Source: a virus. Taken from it: DNA of 53,767 nucleotides. Under the pieces are notes generated by a model that did no database searches, had not been told where the DNA came from, and worked only from the letters and a program-made list of their open reading frames with translations. This document shows, piece by piece, positions 6,314 through 12,904 of the stretch. The stretch covers positions 1-53,767 of the IMG/VR virus record IMGVR_UViG_3300021963_000162; one strand, given 5' to 3'. The position numbers were made by a program, and so were the translations under genes. Numbering within the stretch: position 1 is the stretch's first letter; the number at the start of each line of letters is the position of its first letter.

Positions 6314-6856
6314 TTGAAAAAATTGAGTTTATTTTTGGCCACTTTGGTCGTGAGTGTTTCAGCAATGGCACAAGGTTATGCATCATTGGAGTATTCTGAT
6401 GAAACTAATCGTGCAACAGACGCATCTAACATTAAAGAAGCGTTGGTTGTAGGTAATAAAGTTGGTTCTACTGACTATAGCCTTAAAATGGAAAACAGCC
6501 AAACTGCATTTGGAAGTGGTTCACTTTCACAAGGTTTGGAAGTTCGTGTAAAACAATCTATCGGTGCTTTCTATGTTGGCGGCCGTTTGGGTGAAAAAGT
6601 TTCTAGTTCATCACACTTCAGCCACTATGCAGTTGATGCTGGTGTTAAGTTCCCATTGGTTGCTGGTTTTACTGGTGATGTTGGTGGTCGTTACCGCAAC
6701 GCATTTGATACTGCAAATGAATATCAAACAACCCGTGTTCATGCAGCAGTTGGTTACGATTTAACCAAACAAGACAAAGTTGCAGTTCGTTGGAGCCGTT
6801 CATACGGTGACGAAGAAAAAGATGCATGGCGTCTACAATATACTCGTAGTTTCTAA
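6314..6856 (+). CDS. secreted outer-membrane beta-barrel-like protein
   Basis: A 180-residue protein with a clear signal peptide (MKKLSLFLATLVVSVSAMA, cleavage probably AMA-QG). The mature part alternates polar and hydrophobic residues like a small beta barrel (GAFYVGGRLGEKV, AVDAGVKFPLVAG, HAAVGYDLTKQ) and ends LQYTRSF, with the C-terminal Phe typical of barrels inserted by BamA. The start is TTG with AGGAG six bases upstream. No own promoter was seen, so it is probably expressed by read-through from pqqA. It may alter the infected cell surface, for example by masking a receptor, or act as a pore. This is inference; no named family was recognised. Confidence 0.75.
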   Translation: MKKLSLFLATLVVSVSAMAQGYASLEYSDETNRATDASNIKEALVVGNKVGSTDYSLKMENSQTAFGSGSLSQGLEVRVKQSIGAFYVGGRLGEKVSSSSHFSHYAVDAGVKFPLVAGFTGDVGGRYRNAFDTANEYQTTRVHAAVGYDLTKQDKVAVRWSRSYGDEEKDAWRLQYTRSF

Positions 6857-6861
6857 TCGAC

Positions 6862-6868
6862 TAAATAA
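6862..6868 (+). promoter_or_regulatory. candidate late promoter (TAAATAA)
   Basis: CTAAATAAG just after the beta-barrel gene and 69 bases before the gene at 6937. The core matches the TAAATA element seen before structural genes. It overlaps no coding sequence. Confidence 0.35.
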
Positions 6869-6936
6869 GTATATGGGTTCGGTGGAACCCATTCAAAAAA
6901 CCACCGCTACACTTACACATTACACAGGAGAAAACT

Positions 6937-7215
6937 ATGTCAAACATGACACCTTTTGAAATTCGTCTTGAACTATTAAAAATGGCTAGAGACATGTTAT
7001 ATGATTCTTATAACGCAGAACGAGACCGTCTATCACAAGACTGGAACATCAAATGCGATACGGCAAAGGCCAAAGGTGAAACACCACCTGAACATCCACC
7101 ACTGCCAACAATCCCCTCAGAACAAGACATTATCAACAAGGCACAAACCTTGAATGGATTCGTGTCTAATATTTCTACAGCACCTGAAGTCAAGGTCACC
7201 AGAAAAACTACCTGA
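6937..7215 (+). CDS. conserved T4-like phage protein, unknown function
   Basis: A 92-residue soluble protein beginning MSNMTPFEIRLELLKMARDM. This opening is, from memory, a frequent small protein in cyanophage-type T4-like genomes, without an assigned role. The first half is a long amphipathic helix containing YNAERDRLSQDW. A proline-rich hinge (PPEHPPLPTIP) follows, then a second helix and a basic tail. AGGAG lies just before the start. It may be a small oligomeric factor. It is followed by a GC-rich hairpin. Confidence 0.7.
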   Translation: MSNMTPFEIRLELLKMARDMLYDSYNAERDRLSQDWNIKCDTAKAKGETPPEHPPLPTIPSEQDIINKAQTLNGFVSNISTAPEVKVTRKTT

Positions 7216-7220
7216 GGGTT

Positions 7221-7238
7221 AAGGGGGTTCACCCCCTT
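7221..7238 (+). terminator. GC-rich hairpin, possible terminator
   Basis: AAGGGGG and CCCCCTT pair around a TTCA loop, four bases after the stop of the gene at 6937. There is no T-run, so it is not a classical intrinsic terminator. It may instead be an RNA processing or stability element between two genes. Confidence 0.4.
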
Positions 7239-7259
7239 TAACACACACAAGGAGAACAG

Positions 7260-7748
7260 ATGAACAAGTTATTGTCATCAATAATACTTTCAACTTTAGT
7301 TTTTTTACCTTTAACATCACAACAACAAACATTTTCGTTTGAATCTGCCATATCACAAGACATAGGAAAACAAGTACTATGCATGGCAAAAAATATCTAC
7401 TATGAAGCCGCAAGTGAATCCTTTGAAGGCAAACTCGCTGTAGCACAGGTTACAATGAACCGTGTAAATAGTAATAAATTCCCATCTAATGTTTGCGATG
7501 TTGTTTACCAAAAAACAGGCAGCACATACCAATTCAGTTGGGTTGGTGAAAATGTTAGTCCTGTTAGAAACAAATATGCATGGGAAGAATGCCTAATTGT
7601 TGCAAAAAAGGCCTTGACAGAAAAACGCCTACATGATACAATCTACAAAACAAAGTCAATGTACTATCACAACACATCGGTAAATCCGGCGTGGAAGTTA
7701 AAGTATGTTGCAAAGATAGGTAACCATTTATTTTATACGAGAACTTGA
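7260..7748 (+). CDS. SleB-type cell-wall hydrolase
   Basis: A 162-residue protein with a hydrophobic N-terminal signal (residues 4-19) and a SleB/Hydrolase_2 domain. The hallmark IYYEAASESFEGKLAVAQVT motif begins at residue 46 and is followed by MNRV and CDVVYQ; Glu49 is the expected catalytic residue. The C-terminal SMYYHNTSVNPAW and IGNHLFYT segments are also family-typical. It probably cleaves peptidoglycan in the periplasm and may act as the endolysin, exported by the host Sec system. No holin or spanin was recognised nearby. AAGGAG precedes the start. Confidence 0.85.
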   Translation: MNKLLSSIILSTLVFLPLTSQQQTFSFESAISQDIGKQVLCMAKNIYYEAASESFEGKLAVAQVTMNRVNSNKFPSNVCDVVYQKTGSTYQFSWVGENVSPVRNKYAWEECLIVAKKALTEKRLHDTIYKTKSMYYHNTSVNPAWKLKYVAKIGNHLFYTRT

Positions 7749-7749
7749 A

Positions 7750-7974
7750 ATGCCAACAAAGAATGAGATTAGTGAATTCAGTGAAATGATTGAAAAGAAG
7801 TTTACAACTGGTAATGATGTAAATATTATGGACACAATCGTTCACTACTGTGAAACAACTGGTATGGAAATTGATGTGGCTTCTACTCTAATATCTCCTG
7901 CATTAAAGGCCAAGATTAGAGAAGAAGCCGAAAACTTGAACATGATGAAAAAGAGTGCTAAACTACCACTATGA
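7750..7974 (+). CDS. gp33-like late-transcription co-activator (putative)
   Basis: A 74-residue protein resembling the small gp33 family of T4-like cyanophages: an N-terminal helix ending in EMIEKKF, then NIMDTIVHYCETTGMEIDVA, SPALKAKIREEAENLNMM and a KLPL end. In T4, gp33 links the late sigma factor gp55 and the sliding clamp gp45 to host RNA polymerase. The assignment rests on remembered family similarity, size and setting. The TAAATA elements in the window would be its targets, but gp55 itself is not in the window. It begins one base after the wall hydrolase stop and overlaps the next gene. Confidence 0.6.
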   Translation: MPTKNEISEFSEMIEKKFTTGNDVNIMDTIVHYCETTGMEIDVASTLISPALKAKIREEAENLNMMKKSAKLPL

Positions 7975-8552
7975 TTGAATTAGTTGAAGTAATAACACCA
8001 GAACAAAAATTGTTGGTGAAGAATATTATTGAAAACAATCATTCTTATGTACCAACAAATTCATCTGTTGGTCGCAGGATTGATTGGTTAATTTACCACG
8101 ATGATGGTTCATCTTTATTTCCTGAATGTATTGGTATGATAGGCATTGGTTCATCGGTCTACCCACCACCAAAAGATATATTGAGATATCTTGGTCTATC
8201 TAAGGAAGAATACAAAAATAAATTCAATTCAATTGCCAATAATTGGCGGTTCTGTTTCAGTAAATCTATTAAGAATGCTGGAACACAAACACTCAAACAG
8301 TTGAGGTTAAAGTCAGCTGATGCTTGGAAAAGAAGATATGGTGATGATTTAACACACATCATTACCTTTGTTGGTGCAGGTAAAAATGGAGCAGTTTATC
8401 TAGCGGATAATTGGAGTCAAATAGGTGAAACTGCCGGTTTACCAAAACATAAATCTTCTTCCATGAAATGGAACAACAGCACCGAATTGAAAGAACTTTT
8501 TGTTAAACCTACAGGTGAAAATAAAAAGATAATTTTTATTAAAAAGATTTGA
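7971..8552 (+). CDS. possible Mom/DUF4338-like DNA-modification protein
   Basis: A 193-residue soluble protein. The segment AVYLADNWSQIGETAGLPKH (about residues 141-160) resembles the Y-x-A-x-NW-x-x-x-G-x-T-x-G signature of DUF4338 and Mom-like GNAT-fold proteins. Its first half, with IGMIGIGSSVYPP and RRYGDDLTHIITF, fits the same fold. Mom of phage Mu modifies adenine and protects DNA from restriction. The next gene may encode a nuclease, which would suit a modification role. The evidence is one motif plus context, so another GNAT-like function is possible. The ATG overlaps the preceding stop (ATGA). Confidence 0.45.
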   Translation: MIELVEVITPEQKLLVKNIIENNHSYVPTNSSVGRRIDWLIYHDDGSSLFPECIGMIGIGSSVYPPPKDILRYLGLSKEEYKNKFNSIANNWRFCFSKSIKNAGTQTLKQLRLKSADAWKRRYGDDLTHIITFVGAGKNGAVYLADNWSQIGETAGLPKHKSSSMKWNNSTELKELFVKPTGENKKIIFIKKI

Positions 8553-8559
8553 GTATCTT

Positions 8560-9294
8560 ATGCCAAGTAAAGAATATTATGAAGGACATGATATGGAGAA
8601 AAACAACATTCTCCATAAACACCTAGTTGAATTTTTTAAATTCGATGAAATAACTACAGATGGTTCAACTAGAACTAAGTCAGATATTATCGGGTTAAAA
8701 AATAAAAAAAGAGTCAACATATCTGTAAAAAATGCCTCAGGTAAAAATACACAGGTACATTTAACGACATTGAAAAAACTTGCAGAAGATTTGAGTATGC
8801 CTAAAGGTGTTGTTTCTAAATTAACTCTTTGGTTTGGTACAAATGATTTTGAAGAATTTAAAAGTTGGTCAAAAGATATACAATTAACAGAATATGAATA
8901 TGACCATGCCCGACTATGTAGTGAGAATATTCCAAATTGGAAAAATGTTGAAACTTGGTTCAATGAAAACAATAAAAACATTTCCAGTTTACTATTGGAA
9001 AGTTTAAGTGGTGATGAAAAATCAGAATACTTGGTTTGGGTAAACAAGCGCCAGAAAAATGTTCAAATAGTTAGTATACCTAAATTGATTAAATATATTG
9101 AAGAACATTGTGTTTGGATAACTATGCCAAGTGGAACAATTCTAAGGTGTATTACACCAAACAATAAAGCAATAATGTGGTTACAAATGAAAGGTAATCG
9201 CACAGATGATGGTTACAATAGATGTCCACAATTTCATTTGGTAGAAAATTGGCCGGAAAATCTTATATTAAATAAAGATATTATAAACCTATGA
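8560..9294 (+). CDS. putative PD-(D/E)XK-type nuclease
   Basis: A 244-residue protein. Asp42 in KSDIIGLK followed by NISVKNASGKNTQVH (Ser55-Val56-Lys57, Gln64) fits a D-x(n)-(D/E/S)-x-K nuclease core as in some restriction enzymes. The acidic residue of the second motif is replaced by Ser, so activity is uncertain. The C-terminal half (FHLVENWPENLI) is unrecognised. ATG 8560 lacks a clear ribosome site; ATG 8593 (Met12) has AAGGA six bases upstream and may be the true start. Location beside a Mom-like gene suggests a DNA attack or protection pair. Confidence 0.5.
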   Translation: MPSKEYYEGHDMEKNNILHKHLVEFFKFDEITTDGSTRTKSDIIGLKNKKRVNISVKNASGKNTQVHLTTLKKLAEDLSMPKGVVSKLTLWFGTNDFEEFKSWSKDIQLTEYEYDHARLCSENIPNWKNVETWFNENNKNISSLLLESLSGDEKSEYLVWVNKRQKNVQIVSIPKLIKYIEEHCVWITMPSGTILRCITPNNKAIMWLQMKGNRTDDGYNRCPQFHLVENWPENLILNKDIINL

Positions 9295-9911
9295 GTTTCA
9301 CTTTTGAGGAAGGGTCTGGCTTTTCAGCCTATGCTTTATTCAATGCAGTCAAATTACATTTTACCTCTGATAGTTATGATTATTTTAAGTATGGCGGTAA
9401 AACCAATGTTTCAAGAGACAACTTTGCCCAGCGAAAAGATAAGTATACCTTCTACAGGTTATCCCGCAATTACAAACTAGATGAGTTACGGGATTTCTAT
9501 GTTGCCAATTTTCTGGTTAAATCTGTAAACTGGATTGGCGATATTGCCAATGCAGAAGGTGAAGAAAACTACAAAAACTGGCAAAAAAGAAACCAGAGCT
9601 TGACATATCAGTTCGAACAAGATATAATGGGACTACTTAACGCAACACAATCACCAAATGAAATGTTGATGGTTGAAAATGGACAATACCCATTGTTGTT
9701 GAGAGAAGTGATGCAAGGCACTATCAATATTGAAACGATGGTTATACTGAATGATATTATGAATTTCTTTCCAATGTGGTCAAAAAAGATATCAGATACG
9801 ATTGTCTGGCCAGAATATGAAAAGAAATGTTTGAGTTATCAACCATTCATCAATTACGATAAAAATAAATTTGTAAGTATTTTGAAAGAAAGTATCAAAG
9901 ATTATGCATAA
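9291..9911 (+). CDS. 59: gp59, loader of the replicative helicase
   Basis: A 206-residue protein that aligns by eye with T4 gp59 along much of its length. Matching landmarks are QRKDKYTFYRLSRNYKLDEL, WIGDIANA, then FEQDI, and a C-terminal VW-x-Y segment (T4: QKRRDKYFFQKLSEKYKLKEL, WIGDISDA, FEEDI). Gp59 binds fork DNA and gp32 and places helicase gp41 onto the lagging strand. The gene overlaps both neighbours by a few bases, and gp32 lies close downstream. Length is near that of T4 gp59 (217). Confidence 0.9.
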   Translation: MSFTFEEGSGFSAYALFNAVKLHFTSDSYDYFKYGGKTNVSRDNFAQRKDKYTFYRLSRNYKLDELRDFYVANFLVKSVNWIGDIANAEGEENYKNWQKRNQSLTYQFEQDIMGLLNATQSPNEMLMVENGQYPLLLREVMQGTINIETMVILNDIMNFFPMWSKKISDTIVWPEYEKKCLSYQPFINYDKNKFVSILKESIKDYA

Positions 9912-10395
9912 ACAATTTATTAAGACCATTTACTTGGACATGGATGGTGTGATTGCTGACTTTGAGAAACGATACAAAGAATTGTATCAAATAGAACCTC
10001 ATCAAGCAGAAAGAAAAAAACAGTTCGGCAAACTCTTTAATGACTTTATTGAGACTAGGCAATTTGCAACACTTGATATGATGCCTCAGGCTGAACAGTT
10101 GATTAGTTTCTTAAAAGGTATTGATATACCAACAAAGATTCTTTCTTCTACTGCAAGTCAGGAAAGACATGAATTTATTGCACCACAGAAAGAAGAATGG
10201 CTTGATGCACATGGCATTACTTTTGAACGCATCTTTGTACCTGGCAAAAGTCTCAAGTACAAGTATGCAGATTCCGAATCACTAATTATTGATGATACTG
10301 TAAGTGTTATTGATGATTGGCGTAGAAATGGTGGACATGCAATTTGGCATAACAATGTGCCAGCCACCTTGGCAATGTTGAAACTTTATGTTTGA
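9904..10395 (+). CDS. HAD-family 5'(3')-deoxyribonucleotidase-like phosphatase
   Basis: A 163-residue HAD phosphatase. The nucleophile motif YLDMDGVIADF has Asp12 and Asp14, motif II is the SSTAS region near residue 80, and motif IV is IIDDTVSVIDDW with Asp130-Asp131. The small alpha-helical cap between motifs I and II resembles the NT5C group that dephosphorylates deoxynucleoside monophosphates. A role in balancing nucleotides for phage DNA synthesis is likely. The stop codon lies within the -35 region of the gp32 promoter. Confidence 0.8.
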   Translation: MHKQFIKTIYLDMDGVIADFEKRYKELYQIEPHQAERKKQFGKLFNDFIETRQFATLDMMPQAEQLISFLKGIDIPTKILSSTASQERHEFIAPQKEEWLDAHGITFERIFVPGKSLKYKYADSESLIIDDTVSVIDDWRRNGGHAIWHNNVPATLAMLKLYV

Positions 10396-10420
10396 CAACG
10401 CCTAAATAAAAGTATATAAT
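10392..10420 (+). promoter_or_regulatory. perfect-consensus sigma70 promoter for gp32, with embedded TAAATA
   Basis: TTGACA at 10392-10397 and TATAAT at 10415-10420 are separated by exactly 17 bases, a full consensus. The TTGACA box overlaps the stop codon of the nucleotidase gene. The spacer also contains CTAAATA (10402-10408), the late-promoter-like element. The arrangement could give both early and late transcription of gp32, which is needed in large amounts. Confidence 0.82.
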
Positions 10421-10480
10421 GCATAATGTGGACAATCCGTTTTAAAATTTTATATTCCGTTTATACTAGAAAGGTAAATT

Positions 10481-11359
10481 ATGGTAGATTTCTCTAAATT
10501 GAAAACCGGTTCAGGCAATCTGGACAAGTTGAAAAAATCAATCGAAGCTCTTAACGCTTCATCAGGCGATGCCTCCGACAAAGAAAAATTCTGGCGACCA
10601 GAAGTCGATAAAGCAGGCAACGGCATGGCAACAATCCGATTCTTACCCGCAGCACCAGTAGATGGTGACGATGGTTTGCCTTGGGTTAAAATCTTTGGTC
10701 ATGGTTTTCAGGGACCAGGCGGTTGGTTAATCGACAACTGTTTGACAACTAAGAACCAACAATGTCCAGTTTGTGAACACAACAACAAATTGTGGAACTC
10801 TGGCATTGAAGCAAACAAAGATATTGTACGCAAACAAAAGCGTAAACTAAACTATATCTGTAATGTGTATATCGTTTCTGATCCTAAGCATCCAGAGAAC
10901 GAAGGACAAGTTAAATTGTTCAAGTTCGGTGCCAAGATTTTTGAGAAGATTACAGAGGCAATGAACCCTCAGTTTGAAGATGAAACACCAATCAATCCAT
11001 TTGATTTGTGGAAAGGTGCTAACTTCAAGTTGAAGATTACTAAAGTTGCAGGTTATCAGAACTATGATAAGTCTGAATTCATGTCTCCATCACCATTGTC
11101 TGACGATGATGCGGAACTTGAAAAGATTTGGAAGTCTGAAAACTCTTTGGCTGAGTTGGTTGCTGACAAAGAATTCAAATCATATGATGCTTTGAAAGAC
11201 CGTTTGGAAAAGGTTCTTGGCTTGAATGGTGATGCTCCTGCTGCAAAAACAACAGTCGAACAATTGAAGGCTGCACCTAAGAAAACAGTTGCAGAACCTG
11301 ACCTTGCATCAGAAGATGATGACGATATGGCATACTTTGCGAAGTTAGCCGAAGAATAA
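10481..11359 (+). CDS. 32: gp32, single-stranded DNA-binding protein
   Basis: A 292-residue gp32 homologue that coats single-stranded DNA in replication, recombination and repair. The zinc site is visible as His74, Cys87, Cys95 and Cys98 in WVKIFGHGF and NCLTTKNQQCPVCEHN, close to the T4 arrangement (His64, Cys77, Cys87, Cys90). A basic N-terminal segment should mediate cooperativity, and the C-terminus is highly acidic (SEDDDDMAYFAKLAEE), the part that contacts other replication proteins. AAAGG precedes the ATG. A strong promoter and a strong terminator isolate the gene as its own transcription unit. Confidence 0.95.
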   Translation: MVDFSKLKTGSGNLDKLKKSIEALNASSGDASDKEKFWRPEVDKAGNGMATIRFLPAAPVDGDDGLPWVKIFGHGFQGPGGWLIDNCLTTKNQQCPVCEHNNKLWNSGIEANKDIVRKQKRKLNYICNVYIVSDPKHPENEGQVKLFKFGAKIFEKITEAMNPQFEDETPINPFDLWKGANFKLKITKVAGYQNYDKSEFMSPSPLSDDDAELEKIWKSENSLAELVADKEFKSYDALKDRLEKVLGLNGDAPAAKTTVEQLKAAPKKTVAEPDLASEDDDDMAYFAKLAEE

Positions 11360-11391
11360 ACTAAAGCTCCTTTCTCAGAACTTAGTTTGGA

Positions 11392-11414
11392 CCCCGCCTA
11401 GTGCGGGGTTTTTT
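11392..11414 (+). terminator. strong intrinsic terminator after gp32
   Basis: CCCCGC (11392-11397) and GCGGGG (11403-11408) form a stem around CTAGT, followed by six T residues. It lies 32 bases after the gp32 stop and at the end of the converging minus-strand operon. The T-run is on the plus side only, so it serves gp32. Confidence 0.92.
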
Positions 11415-11419
11415 ATTGC

Positions 11420-12904
11420 TTAGACTACTCTTGTGGAGTTAATTATCATTCGTTGGAATGAGTCCTCCAAGTTCCTAACAGAAGGTATAGGAATCTTTTT
11501 AGAACCACTTCTTTGTGGTGTATTAATTACCTTATTTACCGATGCATCTTGTAATGCTTTGTCTGTGGTATTGCTTGGTAAATTCAAAGAAACATTCTCT
11601 TTAGTTACAGTATTCAATACTTCACTCTTTGGTGGTTGATTTACAACTGGTGGAGTAACAATAGTTGGTTCAGGTACCTTTGGCATCTGTGTGTCCAACC
11701 TTCTTGGATCGTAGGTTGCATTTCTTTGACCTGGTACTTGATTGCCTTGTTTCATCAGGTTGTTGTCTGCCATCTTCTTATCAGCATACGCCTGTGCTTC
11801 ATCCCATGTCTTTTTGTCAGGTCTTTCACCCGTCAACATATTCTTATAATTCTTGTTTCCAGTGTTATCATAGAAACGCTTAGAATTCATATATTCATCA
11901 AGGAATCTTTTTTCAGTTTTAGGTCTTAGTCCTTCATCTTTCTTCTCAATATCTGTCAAAGCTTGTTTTGCAGGTTCAGCACCAGACTTAGCAGCCTTGT
12001 TTAAATAATATCGTACTTCATCATCAGGATTAACATATAGTTGCGCTTCACCTGATTGTGTATCTTCAATTTTCTTTTGCAATCCTTGAACATCACCTTT
12101 GGCCGCAAGTTCTTCTTTTTCTTTTTCTGTGTCTTTAAGTAACTTATAAACACCATATAAAGTTGCAACACCTATGGCAGCTGCAAGGAAAAGTGGGTTG
12201 CCTAATAAACCTAATATACGGAAAGCAGCAGAAATTCCTACACTTTTAAATACACTGAATAGATTTTTTGAAAATTCAAGCACATCTTTGATACCATCAA
12301 TAAATGATGTTAATTGATTTTTTAAATCATTAATCATACTCAAAATGCCAGATAAGAACCCATTACCACTTTCTTTTACTTTGGTTGCAGTACCAGTAGT
12401 TTTTACATTAGCACCCAAAGCTTTCAATAAATCTTTATGTCTCCTATCATCAGCAAGTTTATTGCTTTCTCTAAGGTTATTTTCTTTTTCACGGAGAATC
12501 ATATCATCTTCATGACTCTTATTTAAGAAAGTCAATATTTGATTCAATACTGCTTTCATTCCAGTGGTATCTTCACCACTAGTTGAAGGCAATGCACCTA
12601 TTCTTTTTTCTCTTGAACCTATTGCTTTTGCACGACCAGTAAAGTATTCAATATCTTTTCTGGAACGACCAAAAAGTCTGCCATATAATGCAGGACCTAA
12701 ACGAGAACCAAATGTCAGAAACTTTACAATGTTTAAAGGATCAAATTTTTCTTTGATACCTTTGACTCTTGCCTGTGTTCTTAAACTAATTGCACCACCA
12801 ATGGCACCACCAATACCTTTACCACGAATCAACTCATCCGCAATAAGGTCCTTTAAGGATGTGTTTCTAACACCTTTTGCTTGTTGGTAATTTAATTTAT
12901 CCAT
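11420..12904 (-). CDS. tape-measure-like or baseplate hub structural protein
   Basis: A 494-residue protein, last gene of the minus-strand tail operon. It is rich in charged helices (about residues 120-165) and contains a glycine/hydrophobic segment near 235-270 (GLLGNPLFLAAAIGVATLYG) able to span a membrane, a combination usual in tape-measure proteins. The C-terminal third is Pro/Asn/Gln-rich and low in complexity. T4 gp29 (590 residues) is the likely functional counterpart. The setting supports this: gp26 and a small gp51-like gene lie upstream, as chaperones do before tape measures. Direct similarity to gp29 was not seen. The ATG overlaps the previous stop (TAATG). Confidence 0.6.
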   Translation of the reverse strand: MDKLNYQQAKGVRNTSLKDLIADELIRGKGIGGAIGGAISLRTQARVKGIKEKFDPLNIVKFLTFGSRLGPALYGRLFGRSRKDIEYFTGRAKAIGSREKRIGALPSTSGEDTTGMKAVLNQILTFLNKSHEDDMILREKENNLRESNKLADDRRHKDLLKALGANVKTTGTATKVKESGNGFLSGILSMINDLKNQLTSFIDGIKDVLEFSKNLFSVFKSVGISAAFRILGLLGNPLFLAAAIGVATLYGVYKLLKDTEKEKEELAAKGDVQGLQKKIEDTQSGEAQLYVNPDDEVRYYLNKAAKSGAEPAKQALTDIEKKDEGLRPKTEKRFLDEYMNSKRFYDNTGNKNYKNMLTGERPDKKTWDEAQAYADKKMADNNLMKQGNQVPGQRNATYDPRRLDTQMPKVPEPTIVTPPVVNQPPKSEVLNTVTKENVSLNLPSNTTDKALQDASVNKVINTPQRSGSKKIPIPSVRNLEDSFQRMIINSTRVV

